Source of the DNA: Anthostomella pinea
Lineage: Eukaryota; Ascomycota; Sordariomycetes; Xylariales; Xylariaceae
Length of the DNA stretch: 64,000 bases
Direction of reading: 5' to 3'
Assembly: GCA_963556695.1 (NCBI GenBank)
Contig: CAUWAG010000006.1
Span: 124,001-188,000, forward strand
Shown here: positions 23,004 to 33,156 of the stretch, piece by piece
How the letters are laid out: each line of letters begins with the position of its first letter
How positions within the stretch are numbered: position 1 is the stretch's first letter
The notes under the pieces: model-generated
Told to the model about the DNA's origin: nothing
What the model saw: the letters and a program-made list of their open reading frames with translations, nothing else
The model's database searches: none
Position numbers and translations under genes: made by a program

Positions 23004-24553
23004 TCAACGATAGAATTCAGTGTTCTGAGCCAAGTGAATAGCTCCAGCACTGTCTGAATGGATGTTGATAACATTTAGAATGAATCCAAGTTCCAGCATC
23101 AGTTCTCGCAGCCAGGCAGCCTCTTTGACGGCTTCAGAGAGTGCGTAGTACTCTGATTCCACAGTAGATTGAGCCACAACAGTCTGCAGCTTGGATGCCC
23201 AGGAGACAGCGCCCCTAGCAAACGTGAACAGGTAGCCTAAGGTGGACTTGGCGCTGGTTTTGATGCTTCCAGCATAGCTGGCATCACAGTAACCAATCAG
23301 CAGATCCGGAATCATCTCAAGAACCTCTTGGAGGGTCTTCCCAAATTTATCCCAAGATCTTGAGAGTGCCACAAATAACGAAGTAGGCCCAGAGCGGCCT
23401 TATATTGGGCTGAGCCAGGATTGTGAAGGTATCGCGAGAAAACACCCATAGAGTATGCAATATCTGGTCTTGTATATGACGCAGGGAAGTTCTAAGAACC
23501 AATCAAGGACTGGTATGTCTGAATAGGACATGCATCGATCTCAAGGTCGTTATTCAGGGATTCTATCTGTTCCACTGCTTGAGGAGATATCGGCATGTTC
23601 ATCTTGCCAGTGTTCTGATGGTTGAACGCCTCTGCGGTCCTTCTCACATACGTCTGTTGAGAGAGATATAATGTCCTCTCAGCTCGGTTTCTGACAATAT
23701 GTACTCCTAGGAAGTGTTCAGCAGCTCCCATGTCCTTTATCTTAAATATAGAACATAGTTCTTTCTTGAAGGCAGCGATCTCGTCACAATTAGCCCCCAA
23801 AATGAGGAAATCATCGACATAGCTGATCACTATAATGCCACGGCTGATGTTGACATAGACTGCGTTGTCAGAGACCAGAGGGTCAAATCTGAGGTCCTTC
23901 AGAATATTGCGAATACGCTTCTGCCACTGCCTGGGGCTCTGTTTGAGCCTATATAGCGGTTTTGCAAGCTTCATAATCATGCCAGGTCTCCAGTTGATAA
24001 TATTCTTATCTGGATATATCTCAAAGAAGTCAAAGAGACCATCAGGCGTCTCTATAAAGATCTCTTCATCCAGTTCTCCCATCAAGAAGGCAGATACAGC
24101 ATCCATCTGATCAATCTCCCAGTCCAGAACGGCAGCAATGGCTAGAAAGAGCCTCCAGGTGGTAGTACGAGTGCCTGATGCCTGGGTTTCAAAATAGTCG
24201 AGGCCATGGCATTGCATGAAGCCTCATACAACCACCCTAGCCTTGTACCGAGAGGTGTTGCTGTCAGAGTCTTTCTTCTACTTATAAACGTTGCGGCTAG
24301 AGAGAGTTTTACGCCCAGTAGGTAGGTCAGTCCTCCACATAGGGATAAAAGTGTTATTCCGCAATAATGTACAAATTTCTGTGTGTGTGCCATCCAGCCA
24401 TTGGGGAGCCTCAGCAGATTCCATGGCTTCCTTGTAGCTAGAAGGCTCGTCATCACAGGGAAGTGCCTGATCAGGGTTAGAAGAAGGCCAATTAGCATAA
24501 GATGCCTCGATCGTAACATATGGAGATATGCCAGGGGTGGAAGACTCGGCCAC
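23004..24553 (-). pseudogene. copia reverse transcriptase and RNase H region
   Basis: The RT starts around EAPQWLDGTHTEICTLLRN (24278-24553), continues after a stop into 24217-23492 with DAVSAFLMGELDEEIF, PLYRLKQSPRQW and the catalytic ISYVDDFLIL. RNase H follows in another frame (23372-23004) with GYCDASYAGS and ESEYYALSEAVKEA. Catalytic residues remain but stops and frameshifts disrupt the polyprotein. Confidence 0.88.
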
Positions 24554-24855
24554 GTAATGGTTGTGAGTCCTCCGAGTGCGTCCTCCAGAGAGTACATTTC
24601 TGGGTTGAGCCCTGATTAGATTCTTGACCTCGGAGCAGTCGTTGAGGCTACTTCTTGACGAGGTGGTTCAGATGATAGAGGAATCAAGTCAGCTGGAGCA
24701 GTACTCGGCTCAGGGTCGCTATATCCAGAGTCAGAATGATGACTATCATCATTATCAGAAATATCAGGGGTCCCAAGAGGGATCCCTAACCTGACAACTG
24801 GTTAGGGTGAATCCTCTCTACCATCTCTTCTGTTATCTGACTCGATATATATATG

Positions 24856-25613
24856 CTAAGGATTGTGAGCGCCCTCTAAAAAAGATGGCGTTGATAGATC
24901 TTTAGTATCGGGTCTGGTTGTCTCATAGTCATTGAGTGTACCACAGAAGTTTGGAAAGATATGGGTCAAATCCCCTAAAAGTACGTACCCATCCAAAATC
25001 TCAAGATGGGCAGTAACTATAACCTTTCTCAGGTGTGTAAGATACATCTGATACTGGTTGGAACCAAGGGAATGAAGAATACGACCTCTCCTTGCATGTG
25101 GAGCGGTCTTGTCTCCCTTAGGGCGGCGCTGCTGCGGCAAATGGACCACAGCAGCCTGCCCAATTGACAGTAAATTCGTCAAATCAGGCTTGTTATCCTT
25201 TCCAGGGTTCAAGTCATCAAAGAAGACTTCAAATGGAGTCTTCTTCACACCTTGGAGGAAAGATGTATAGCTCACATTGAGCCTATCACATACAGCAGGT
25301 CCAACAACAGGCCAAAGGGCTTCAGGTAGCCCGGAATCCTTCATAATACTGCGAATGAGAGCATGTATAACGCCAAAGGACCTCTCAGCCACTCCGTTCT
25401 GCTCGGGAGTGTATGGGGCGCTGATTTTGAAAGCGATACCATGTTTAGCGCCCCATTGCTTGAATCTCGCATATTCAGAACCACTATCCATTTGGAATCG
25501 CTTCGGATAACGCCCTGGGTGTGAGCGTATTCACAGTAGCAAATGGCTTGGTCGAAAGCTTCCCTTTTCTTCTCGTGAGGGCAGTACTCCCTCAAACAAG
25601 ACTTGCCATCCAC
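24856..25613 (-). pseudogene. copia integrase region
   Basis: Reads in two frames separated by a frameshift near 25500: first SKWIVVLNMRDS-type core sequence, then MDSGSEYARFKQWGAKHGI with the family motif APYTPEQNGVAERSF carrying the last catalytic Glu. The product would insert cDNA into the genome. Broken by the frameshift. Confidence 0.8.
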
Positions 25614-25766
25614 AAATACGGTGGCATAGAGAGAACCATCATAGCCTTGGACAGAGTGCTTGGCTATATCTATATGGACCAGGTCTAAAGCATGGTCTGG
25701 ATGTTCCTGCTCAACTCGAGAGACTAGGCGACGTAGATTGGACTCGAGACACTCTAAACAGGTGAA

Positions 25767-27488
25767 TTATTTTGCCAACTCTCGTACATTTGGTGGCAAT
25801 TTGATCCCTTTAGTAATACTGGCTGTCTTGATAAGGTCGCCAATAGATCGGTGGCCTAGTCTCGTATGCCAGCGGTGGAGTAGTCTCAGCGCCGCAGATT
25901 TGGCTTGAGAGGTAAGTTCCTGGGAAGAATCCTTGGATACCATATTGGTGAACACGTCCGGGGCTTGATTGATTCCGTATACGTCCTTCTGGACACTGGG
26001 GATTTCTGTTTGAACGTATATTCCTCGGTGGAATGATGCAACCCATGTCCCATGGGGATCAAACAGATCGCGGATCATTAGATACCATCCTTGGCGATAC
26101 ATCTGATCTCCCGAGAGGATATTGATTGGGAAGGAGGGCACAAACAGTGCTCCAGATATTGTCCGAGTGACGGTATCACCATTGGAGGTAATGAATGGGA
26201 TCTCCACGTCGCCAACACCTTGAGGAGTAACAGGGCCTCCTCCAGTGTTAAAGGGGACCAGGTTAGGATCTATTTGAAGGCAAGTGAACCACTTCCTGCT
26301 ATTGCAAATAGGAACGGTAGAACCAGTGTCAAATAGCCACGAGTCCGTACTTGTCGTGGCATGAACGGTGTCGATTAGATTGGTACTCACTTCCTGGTTG
26401 GCGCCATATAGTCCTTAAGCGAGGGCAGATTGAATAGAGATGGCCTTATCAGAATAATTGCACCATTGAGCGGCGCCAGAAGCGCCGGTGTGATCACTCT
26501 GGTAAGCGGGAGCGCTGGTTGAGAGCTTTCTAGCTTTCCTAGCCTTCTCAGAGGCTTGGATGATCTGGTTGAGGATGCGTTTGTTGTATCCAAGGTGCCC
26601 CTTCTTCTTGTCAAGCTCTCCGCACTCATAGCACCAGATAGGATCCGTGATGTTGTTGTTGGAAGAGCCCTGGTTGATTCCAAAGGCTCTGGGGCCATTA
26701 GGAGATGGGTGATTACTGCTCCTCCCTTTGTTCTTCCACTTGCTCTTGCCTTTGCTAAGCGTAGCAGGCTTGCTAAAATTGGTAGCAAAGGTTTCGTCTT
26801 GAGCTTTGCGTATCTGTATCTCCTCTTAGAGCCGGTACAAGAGATTCTCGGTCATAGAAAGGATTCCACGGTTATAGTCTTTCGAGATTTCGCAGTGAAG
26901 GGTTGGAAAGGCTGTCCGAATAGCAGCTAGGAAATTAGCAATACGAATATTCGGAGGATATATGATATTCTGCCGCTGGACTTTATCCATTAGTCTGCGG
27001 TAGTTGCCCACGAACTTGTCTCTATGGTCAGGGAATCGAATGGCAGCCAGTTCATTTACAACGAATGAAACTGCATCAATTCTTGTGCCTGAATATGCCT
27101 GTCGCAAGGCTATCCAGATCTGACCAGGGTCAAATAAACCCGTGATACGAGAATCAGGGTCAGACTTGATGTTTTGGGTGATAGCGAGGTATAATTTTGA
27201 CCTCTTGATGCTTAGACTAGCATCCAATTCAGGGGGCTTGAAAGAGGCTCCCGCAGAAGGCGTAGCTTGTGCGTTGATAGCACCAGTACTGGCCTTGTGT
27301 GGTTCCTTCACGTCCGCCTTAATGGATTCAAGGATAAGAGACCAGAGCCCGAGAGTAGTGAGCAAATGCTTCATTATTTGGGCCCAGACCTCCCAGTTCT
27401 CCTCGCCGACGAGTTTCTGATGGTCTTGGAGGCGAGGGATAGAGGTAGATGTAAAGGCCAGGGCCGTCTCTTAGGTAGATTCGGACAT
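25767..27488 (-). pseudogene. copia gag and aspartic protease region
   Basis: The natural ATG is probably at 27488 (MSEST). Codon 6 is TAA, and further in-frame TAA stops follow RLLYRL-type sequence near 26826 and near 26416. Between the stops the frame stays constant: gag helices (NIRIANFLAAIRTAFPTL), a degenerate zinc knuckle (CYECGELDKKKGH), protease active site WLFDTGSTVPI, and the pre-integrase motif HTRLGHRS. All in one frame with only nonsense changes, matching C-to-T mutation. Confidence 0.85.
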
Positions 27489-27734
27489 AATGTAAGAAGG
27501 ATAATACATTGTAAGGCTAGCCTACAAATAAGGCAAAATATAAGCCAAGGAGTGACCTCTTTCTGTATAAAAGAACAGTTATAACAGAGAAACACTTGAA
27601 GACTTGTGGCAATAAGGGTAGCTAGTCCTAGATACACACAAGCAGAAAGAGGGTGATCAGAATGAATCAGACTAGTAGAAAAAGCTTAAAAGGTAAGGGC
27701 TGCTGGAGGTCGTGATCGATCAGAGATGCTACCA

Positions 27735-27929
27735 TGTGAGATTTCAAAGTGTTCCATTAAGGAGAGGAATTCCAGCTACTCTGGAGCGGCCAGAGTGGCC
27801 CTATATATCCAAGATACTAAAGGAAAGGATACATAGCCTTATGTGGCCACGTATGTGACAGAGTCACAGATGGGGATGGTGATCCTGAAGGATGACTATA
27901 GATGGGCTAACGTAGCCCAGAATCCAACA
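27735..27929 (-). repeat. copia 5' LTR
   Basis: 195 bp partner of the LTR at 22594. It is followed on the complement by the tRNA-type primer-binding site TGGTAGC, compatible with initiator methionine tRNA as used by Ty1/copia elements. Confidence 0.93.
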
Positions 27930-28344
27930 AGACTTAGGTGTATTCAATCATGTACAGCACAAACGACGAGCTCTGGTAGATAAGGCGTCAACACAATGGA
28001 GGGCGGCCGAGTCACCTGTTCCCAGTACAGAATGTCCAAAGTCACCTGACAATTCGCAATTAGACCTGGAAGGTCATCGACACGATGATATGGCAGACCA
28101 GGCTCAAGATAGTATAGCACAATCCAGCCTTTACGCAGAAAATTACTCTAACTTAAGGTAGCATTATTCGAAGGGGCAGTTTACCAGCTGGAGGTATTGG
28201 ACGTCATCGAGCTTTTAGTCAATAGCAAAATGGCGGCGGGGGGAAGCAAACTGACAATGCCATACCACCCTGGTGTAATGCCCTTCGTCACATTTCATTG
28301 TCCAGAAGAGCTCGCTTTAAAACTCGTCAAGAAAAGGACGCAGA

Positions 28345-28919
28345 TTATGTAGAGTTTATCTGGCCAACCTCGCAGTCCCCAATACACACGAATTTCCAAC
28401 CTGCCTCCCAAGGGACTATCACCTTCTTGCCTCTGAAATTTTGCCCAACCATGCCCTCAAACTCGTCGTTCGCTCGTTGGATGTAAACGGCACATTTCGG
28501 TTTTGTAAGGGATATGACAATTGCCGCTATCGCAATTAGAGGTTCTACGCAGGTGGTATCGTTGTATCGAGCCCAATCAATATGGGTGCAATTCTGGCCA
28601 GTCTGAACACGAATTAGCGGTTGCAGTGACTCAACTTTCGCTTTGATGTACCTTTCCTCGACATTCATCCATAATGCTAGCATCGGTGGTTTTCTGGTCG
28701 TAGTCGTATTGCCTCATTACCTTGAGGCACGAACTCCAGCAAGGATCGATAGTCGATAATTGTAGCAAGCGAACCTCGTGATAAACATTCGTCGGTATTT
28801 ACTGCAAAATTTTCGCTGCGGTTTGTTTCGATATGTTCTTGAAAATCTGAGACGCAATCCGGCAATTCATGAAGAGCTATGGCACAAGAAGTTGGAAATG
28901 TTTGTGGTGGTTGGTACAT
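28345..28919 (-). pseudogene. Unknown gene fragment with one frameshift
   Basis: From an ATG at 28919 (MYQPPQTFPTSCAIALHEL) the frame reads to TAG after LRPENHRC near 28680, while a neighbouring frame continues immediately (MNVEERYIKAKVESLQPL) to 28345, ending CEVGQINST. Composition across both parts is coding-like. One indel at about 28685 reconciles them. No domain recognised. It lies just left of a minisatellite and just right of the copia-split gene on the opposite strand. Confidence 0.4.
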
Positions 28920-29110
28920 TGTGTGATTGATTAGGCTTTCCTTTGGTCCCTTCAACCAAAAAAGATGCCTGACTGTAAACCCCGCAGTTAAGTGGTACCG
29001 AGTCAGCCGGCGGTGGGGCGGAAGACATTCTGGACGGTGGGTGGGTGGCGGTGGGTGTGGCTGTGGTCGGAAAGACAGTGGCGGTGGCTGGAAAGACAGT
29101 GGCGGTGGCT

Positions 29111-29280
29111 TGGAAGACAGTGGGTGGAAGACAGTGGGTGGAAGACAGTGGGTGGAAGACAGTGGGTGGAAGACAGTGGGTGGAAGACAGTGGGTGGAAG
29201 ACAGTGGGTGGAAGACAGTGGGTGGAAGACAGTGGGTGGAAGACAGTGGGTGGAAGACAGTGGGTGGAAGACAGTGGGTG
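29111..29280. repeat. 14-bp minisatellite, about 12 copies
   Basis: Unit TGGAAGACAGTGGG in near-perfect head-to-tail copies. A 21-bp cousin (GAAAGACAGTGGCGGTGGCT) occurs about twice just left of it. Because 14 is not a multiple of three, the long ORFs over it on both strands are repeat artefacts, not genes. Confidence 0.95.
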
Positions 29281-29608
29281 CAGCGGATGGGAGTGGGTGG
29301 GAGTGGGTGGAGATGTGCGGGGTGGAGACGACTGCCGAAACTCCATTCTAGGCTCCATGGTGTACGAGGGACCATGCATATCACCGCATTCAGCAAGGCT
29401 AACTTATTTCAAGGCCAAATTCAGCCTTGCCTACAGACCAATTTTCAATGCCAGATGAGGTCAATACACTTCTTTGAGTCTCCAAATATGGGACATTAAT
29501 CCCTATCTTCCTTAATTACTCAAGCAGTGTCTCTTTGAAAGATAGATGGCTTGATCAGGCGTGAAGGACAGGATTTGAACACCCCCTTGTGTGCTATAAT
29601 AATGCGAG

Positions 29609-29890
29609 TCAATTCACAGACTTGCGGATGCAGCCGCGGTTAAGTGGCCAGCCAAACCCTGTATTCAATAAAATACGATTGCCGTGTACACGGACGAATG
29701 CAACCTGCAAGTCACCCTTCCGGAGTAATTCCAACACGAGTGCTGGAAGTACATAGTTACTGGATACAGGCTCTGGTATGGTGACTAGATTAAAGGCCCA
29801 TGTCGCTATGATGTTACCGACTCTACACTCGTATTTTAAATACATCTCTGTTGGGTTTTCGAGTTCTTTACGACGTTTGAAGGTTATGAA
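29609..29890 (-). CDS. Possible small hypothetical protein or fragment
   Basis: Open complement frame with protein-like composition: upstream FKRRKELENPTE without an ATG, then MYLKYECRVGNIIATWAF from an ATG at 29845, to a stop at 29609. It may be a 78-residue protein or an internal exon of a longer decayed gene that includes the fragment at 28345-28919. No domain known. Confidence 0.25.
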   Translation of the reverse strand, partial: FITFKRRKELENPTEMYLKYECRVGNIIATWAFNLVTIPEPVSSNYVLPALVLELLRKGDLQVAFVRVHGNRILLNTGFGWPLNRGCIRKSVN

Positions 29891-32164
29891 TTAATTACTC
29901 TTCAAGACGTAACATACATCTGATTAAGATCATTACCTGCCCATTTCATCGTAGGCACATGAAATCTAAGTCGCAAGGTTCTTGAAATACTGGAATCCTG
30001 TCAAAAATCATAAGCTTGCTGCGATTGTTTATCGCTTCAGGGATAGAGACCTACGATCAGACCCCCAGACCTATTATCCAAGCCGAAGCAGCAAACCATA
30101 TGTAAGACACCAGAACGGAAAAACGTCCGCTCTTGAAAGTGATGGTCACCAACCATGGTCTGGGGCTATGTTAATGGTTCGCTGCGGAAAAGTCTGGGTT
30201 TAATTTAACCCTGACCTCCCTGTACGTCGGGTCAGAAAGATATGCACTGATGTTGCAGTGGCCAGTACTTACAGTCTCCATCGACGCCACTTACAACTTT
30301 GGCCTTGAGCATTCAGATTCGTCTCCAAGCGAGCTCATGCAAGGCATCTCATCGGCTCGAGAAATCGACCGCTGTCAAGCGGCCTTCAAGTCAGAAATTC
30401 CGGGCGGTCGACGTGATCAACGACTATCGAAATATGTTGGTTGAGCCTGATGCTTGCTCTCTCTGTATCTTGGGTGGCTCGCTACAGCTGTTCATGGTGC
30501 TGATCCAAGTATAAGAATGCTATGCCCACCTACTATTCGTCTACGAGGTGTCAGACCTCTTCAAGAACTCAATCTTCTGGATGAGATCTTGGCAATTTAG
30601 GACAGTCCAAAACATCAACGATTTAAGGCTACGATAATCTCTTGTATTTCGGTACAAGCAGCAACCGAATATCAACACCATCCCCCCAACGAAATCAGCT
30701 CTTAAGCCCTCCGTCCTCTTCGCTCTAATCGATATCCACGGACGAATACATACACCACGACACTCCAACACATTGCCAAATACCGAGTCCTTAGGTTGAA
30801 GGTGACGTTTTGCTCACAAGGTCAGCTGGACTGATATGAATAAAGACACAGCAACCTTCTATATCGAACAATGCTAACTAGTGCCTGACACATAGCCACC
30901 AAGACAGAATCATGAGACAGGGCGATGCAACTGAATACTGGATTGTGGGCTATGATTGGAATGGTACAGAAGAAGAAGGGGAAGAAGACACAGGAGCTAC
31001 AGAAGGTACCACACGAAACGGCCCAAAAGGTTCTTCTTGATGGATGGCGCTGTCTGATCCTGTAACACGGGCCTACCATGACAGTGGCAAGAACAGTCAT
31101 TGCCAAAGCAATCTTGTGAATGGACATGTAGTCATGTCACTATCAAACCATATTCCGAGCTGGTCTGGTTAATCATAGGCCTCTAGCCCATGTAGATCAG
31201 TCGGTGACGAGGCATATGGCCCCATCAAGTAGATATGAATAGTATGGGATTTAACCAACAGACATGACCTGCTCCTCGCCATGCCCAGCTGATCAGGTCA
31301 TGTGCTTGGTCCTGCAGATATCCAATCGTGACTTGCGTGTAATTCGTTTACTATCTTTGCCTCGATAATGTGAATTGTCTCATCATAGGTCTTCGTCTGC
31401 GAGGTATATGAGCTGCGAGCTCTGTTACCTTGGCTGTGCAGGGATATTCGATGTGCCGCTGTAATATGAAGTGGCTAGCTCGGGTAACGGCGTAGGTCGC
31501 TAGTCCGGTGCCTGCATAAGAATTCGTTTCAATAACTGATCCTCGAAGCCATCGTGTTAAAAGTGGCTTTGATTGGCCGTTCAAAAAGCCGCGGCTGAAA
31601 TGGTTCTGAGCAGTATGTATTGGACGCCGCAGGTGTACAGGAGAAGGAGAAGAATACAATAAGACGTCTGTGGATCTCATGGGATCAAGACCAAAAATTG
31701 CGACTGTGGCGGCTGCAGCACGAGTTTGGATTGTCAGGAAAGTGTTGTCTGTTAAGCGAATATCCCAAGGTGGGTAAAGGACTTGCTCCGGTCGATGTCA
31801 CGACGTAGATCCCAAGTTGCCTTGGATCGGGGGAGAATCGATGTGGTCCGACTGCGGCTTGAACTCCATCGCTGTACGTGTCCTGCCCAGCACAGCAAAT
31901 ACTCGCATCCGACCGGCTGTACATTGGTGATTTTGTAAACGCAAGCCACCGTCTCGTGTATGGGTCAAGCTCACTGCGGATCGAAGAAGTTGCATTCTCC
32001 TCGCAAGGTATGGGTTATCTATTCCCTAGTCCATGGCCCATTACGGAGCGAGCAGCCGCTCGGTAGAGATCCTTCTTAGCAGCTAGTGAGTACATGCATG
32101 GCTACGGGACAGTGGGCCGGTCGCCAATTTGGTGGCCCGGAGCGCGTCCCAATTCGCTAATCGG
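29891..32164. other. Long region without a supported gene
   Basis: Normal-GC DNA with many short ORFs on both strands, none over 110 codons and none with a recognisable motif. Overlapping ORFs at 31620-31995 on both strands are typical of non-coding sequence of this base composition. No terminal repeats or LTR ends were found. Confidence 0.45.
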
Positions 32165-32277
32165 AGGTCAACGACGGCCCACTTCACTGCTTTGGTCGTT
32201 TCGTGTGTTGTCGTTTCGTTTCGTGTGTTCTGAACACACGAAACGACCAAAGCAGTGAAGTGGGCCGTCGTTGACCT
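32165..32277. repeat. Perfect 44-bp inverted repeat with 25-bp loop
   Basis: Arm 32165-32208 begins AGGTCAACGACGGCCCACTT and ends TCGTTTCGTGTGT. Arm 32234-32277 is its exact reverse complement. The 25-bp loop contains two further GTCGTTTCGT-like copies of the inner arm. Possible readings: foldback or MITE-like element, or a hairpin RNA in the leader of the gene starting at 32474. No target duplication was recognised. Confidence 0.9.
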
Positions 32278-33156
32278 TCGAGAGACAGGATCAGGCTCCA
32301 TCTCCTGCAAGCGCAGGCCTCGTCCGTCGCCTTGTTTGTGGGAACAAACACAAACACAATGGGGCCTGCTCCGAGCCGTGTGATCGCAACTTATGTCCTC
32401 AATAGAGATGACGGCCTAACGACTCTGATTCACGACCAAGCTGTGAGCATCTACCCCACATTATCGCCATCGAATGCTGATTGCCGACCAGTTCGTCAAT
32501 GAATGCAAGAAATACTGGCCAAGCGCGCCGAAGGAAGTCAAGGCTTTCTTCCGAGGCCTCGTCACGGGCTCTCGTCTTTGGACACCGGCGACGTTATCTA
32601 CGAAACCAATTCAACTGAGTACAGACATCGCAGACCATTTGGAGGCTTGGGAAAAAGACCCGCAAACATTCTTCGATAGAGGGACCCTCGGTGATGATGT
32701 TCTCTCATTGTACCAATATATCGATTCCCTTGATCGACCCTACGTGTTGGACACTCTCCGGCGGAGAGTCGCGTTGGTAGCGATTTACAAGTTGAAGGAA
32801 ACGATAGGCTGCAAGAATCTCGCAAGTCGCCTTGCGGGTCTCCACGACGGTGGTGACGAGGTGAGCGAGGTTAAGTGTCTTCGATGGGCAGAATGGGGTG
32901 GACGGTACAACAGCTACGCGTCGCATTTCAACAACGTTGGCGTTGTGCTTGCCTTTGTTTGTTTGTTTGTTTGTTTTGTATTTAACGTGGGGGGTAGCTC
33001 CTCAGTAGTGCAGACCACGCCTCCCAGAGCCTCTGCATCGCAGGGTTGTGGAGGTCTCAAGAAAATAAGTACAGTCAGTCCCGCTCACGGGCCCATCCCC
33101 GTTGTTGCGGCGATATGACCTTGGGGTCATCCATCTGGTCCTTCAAGAACAGCTAT

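Larger units (their letters stand above)
22594..27929 (-). mobile_element. Ty1/copia LTR retrotransposon, full length, degraded
   Basis: Two 195-bp LTRs (22594-22788 and 27735-27929) begin TGTGAG and end CCAACA on this strand, i.e. TGTTGG...CTCACA in element orientation. A 5-bp target duplication AGACT flanks the element (22589-22593, 27930-27934). A primer-binding site starting TGGTAGCATC abuts the 5' LTR (27725-27734) and a purine-rich GAGAGGG tract abuts the 3' LTR. Domain order on the complement is gag, protease, integrase, RT, RNase H, diagnostic of copia. Stops and several frameshifts make it inactive. Confidence 0.95.
22117..28161 (+). pseudogene. Unknown small gene split by the copia element
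   Basis: ATG at 22117 (MAKFIKKLEEQSSHF) opens a frame that shifts once near 22190 into a protein-like frame (KINTLLKADKENIQDLPV, then FVLCAISVPITSLGS, ELLDWWQSF). A 48-nt GT-AG intron (22492-22539) keeps the phase. The reading reaches the AGACT target site at 22589-22593, where copia is inserted, and resumes after the second AGACT (27930-27934) in the same frame for about 75 more codons to TAG at 28159-28161 (ends NYSNLR). With copia removed the frame is continuous across the junction. No domain recognised. The frameshift near 22190 may instead mark an unrecognised intron. Confidence 0.6.

Noticed and set aside
28677..29499. Long ORFs (119-239 codons) with STHCLPPTVFHPL and GGRQWVEDS repeats
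   Set aside because: They are translations of the 14-bp minisatellite; period 14 gives a 14-residue repeat in any frame without stops.
29560..29610. tRNA-like T-arm (AGGATTTGAACACC)
   Set aside because: The stem does not pair and no D-arm, anticodon arm or acceptor stem could be fitted.
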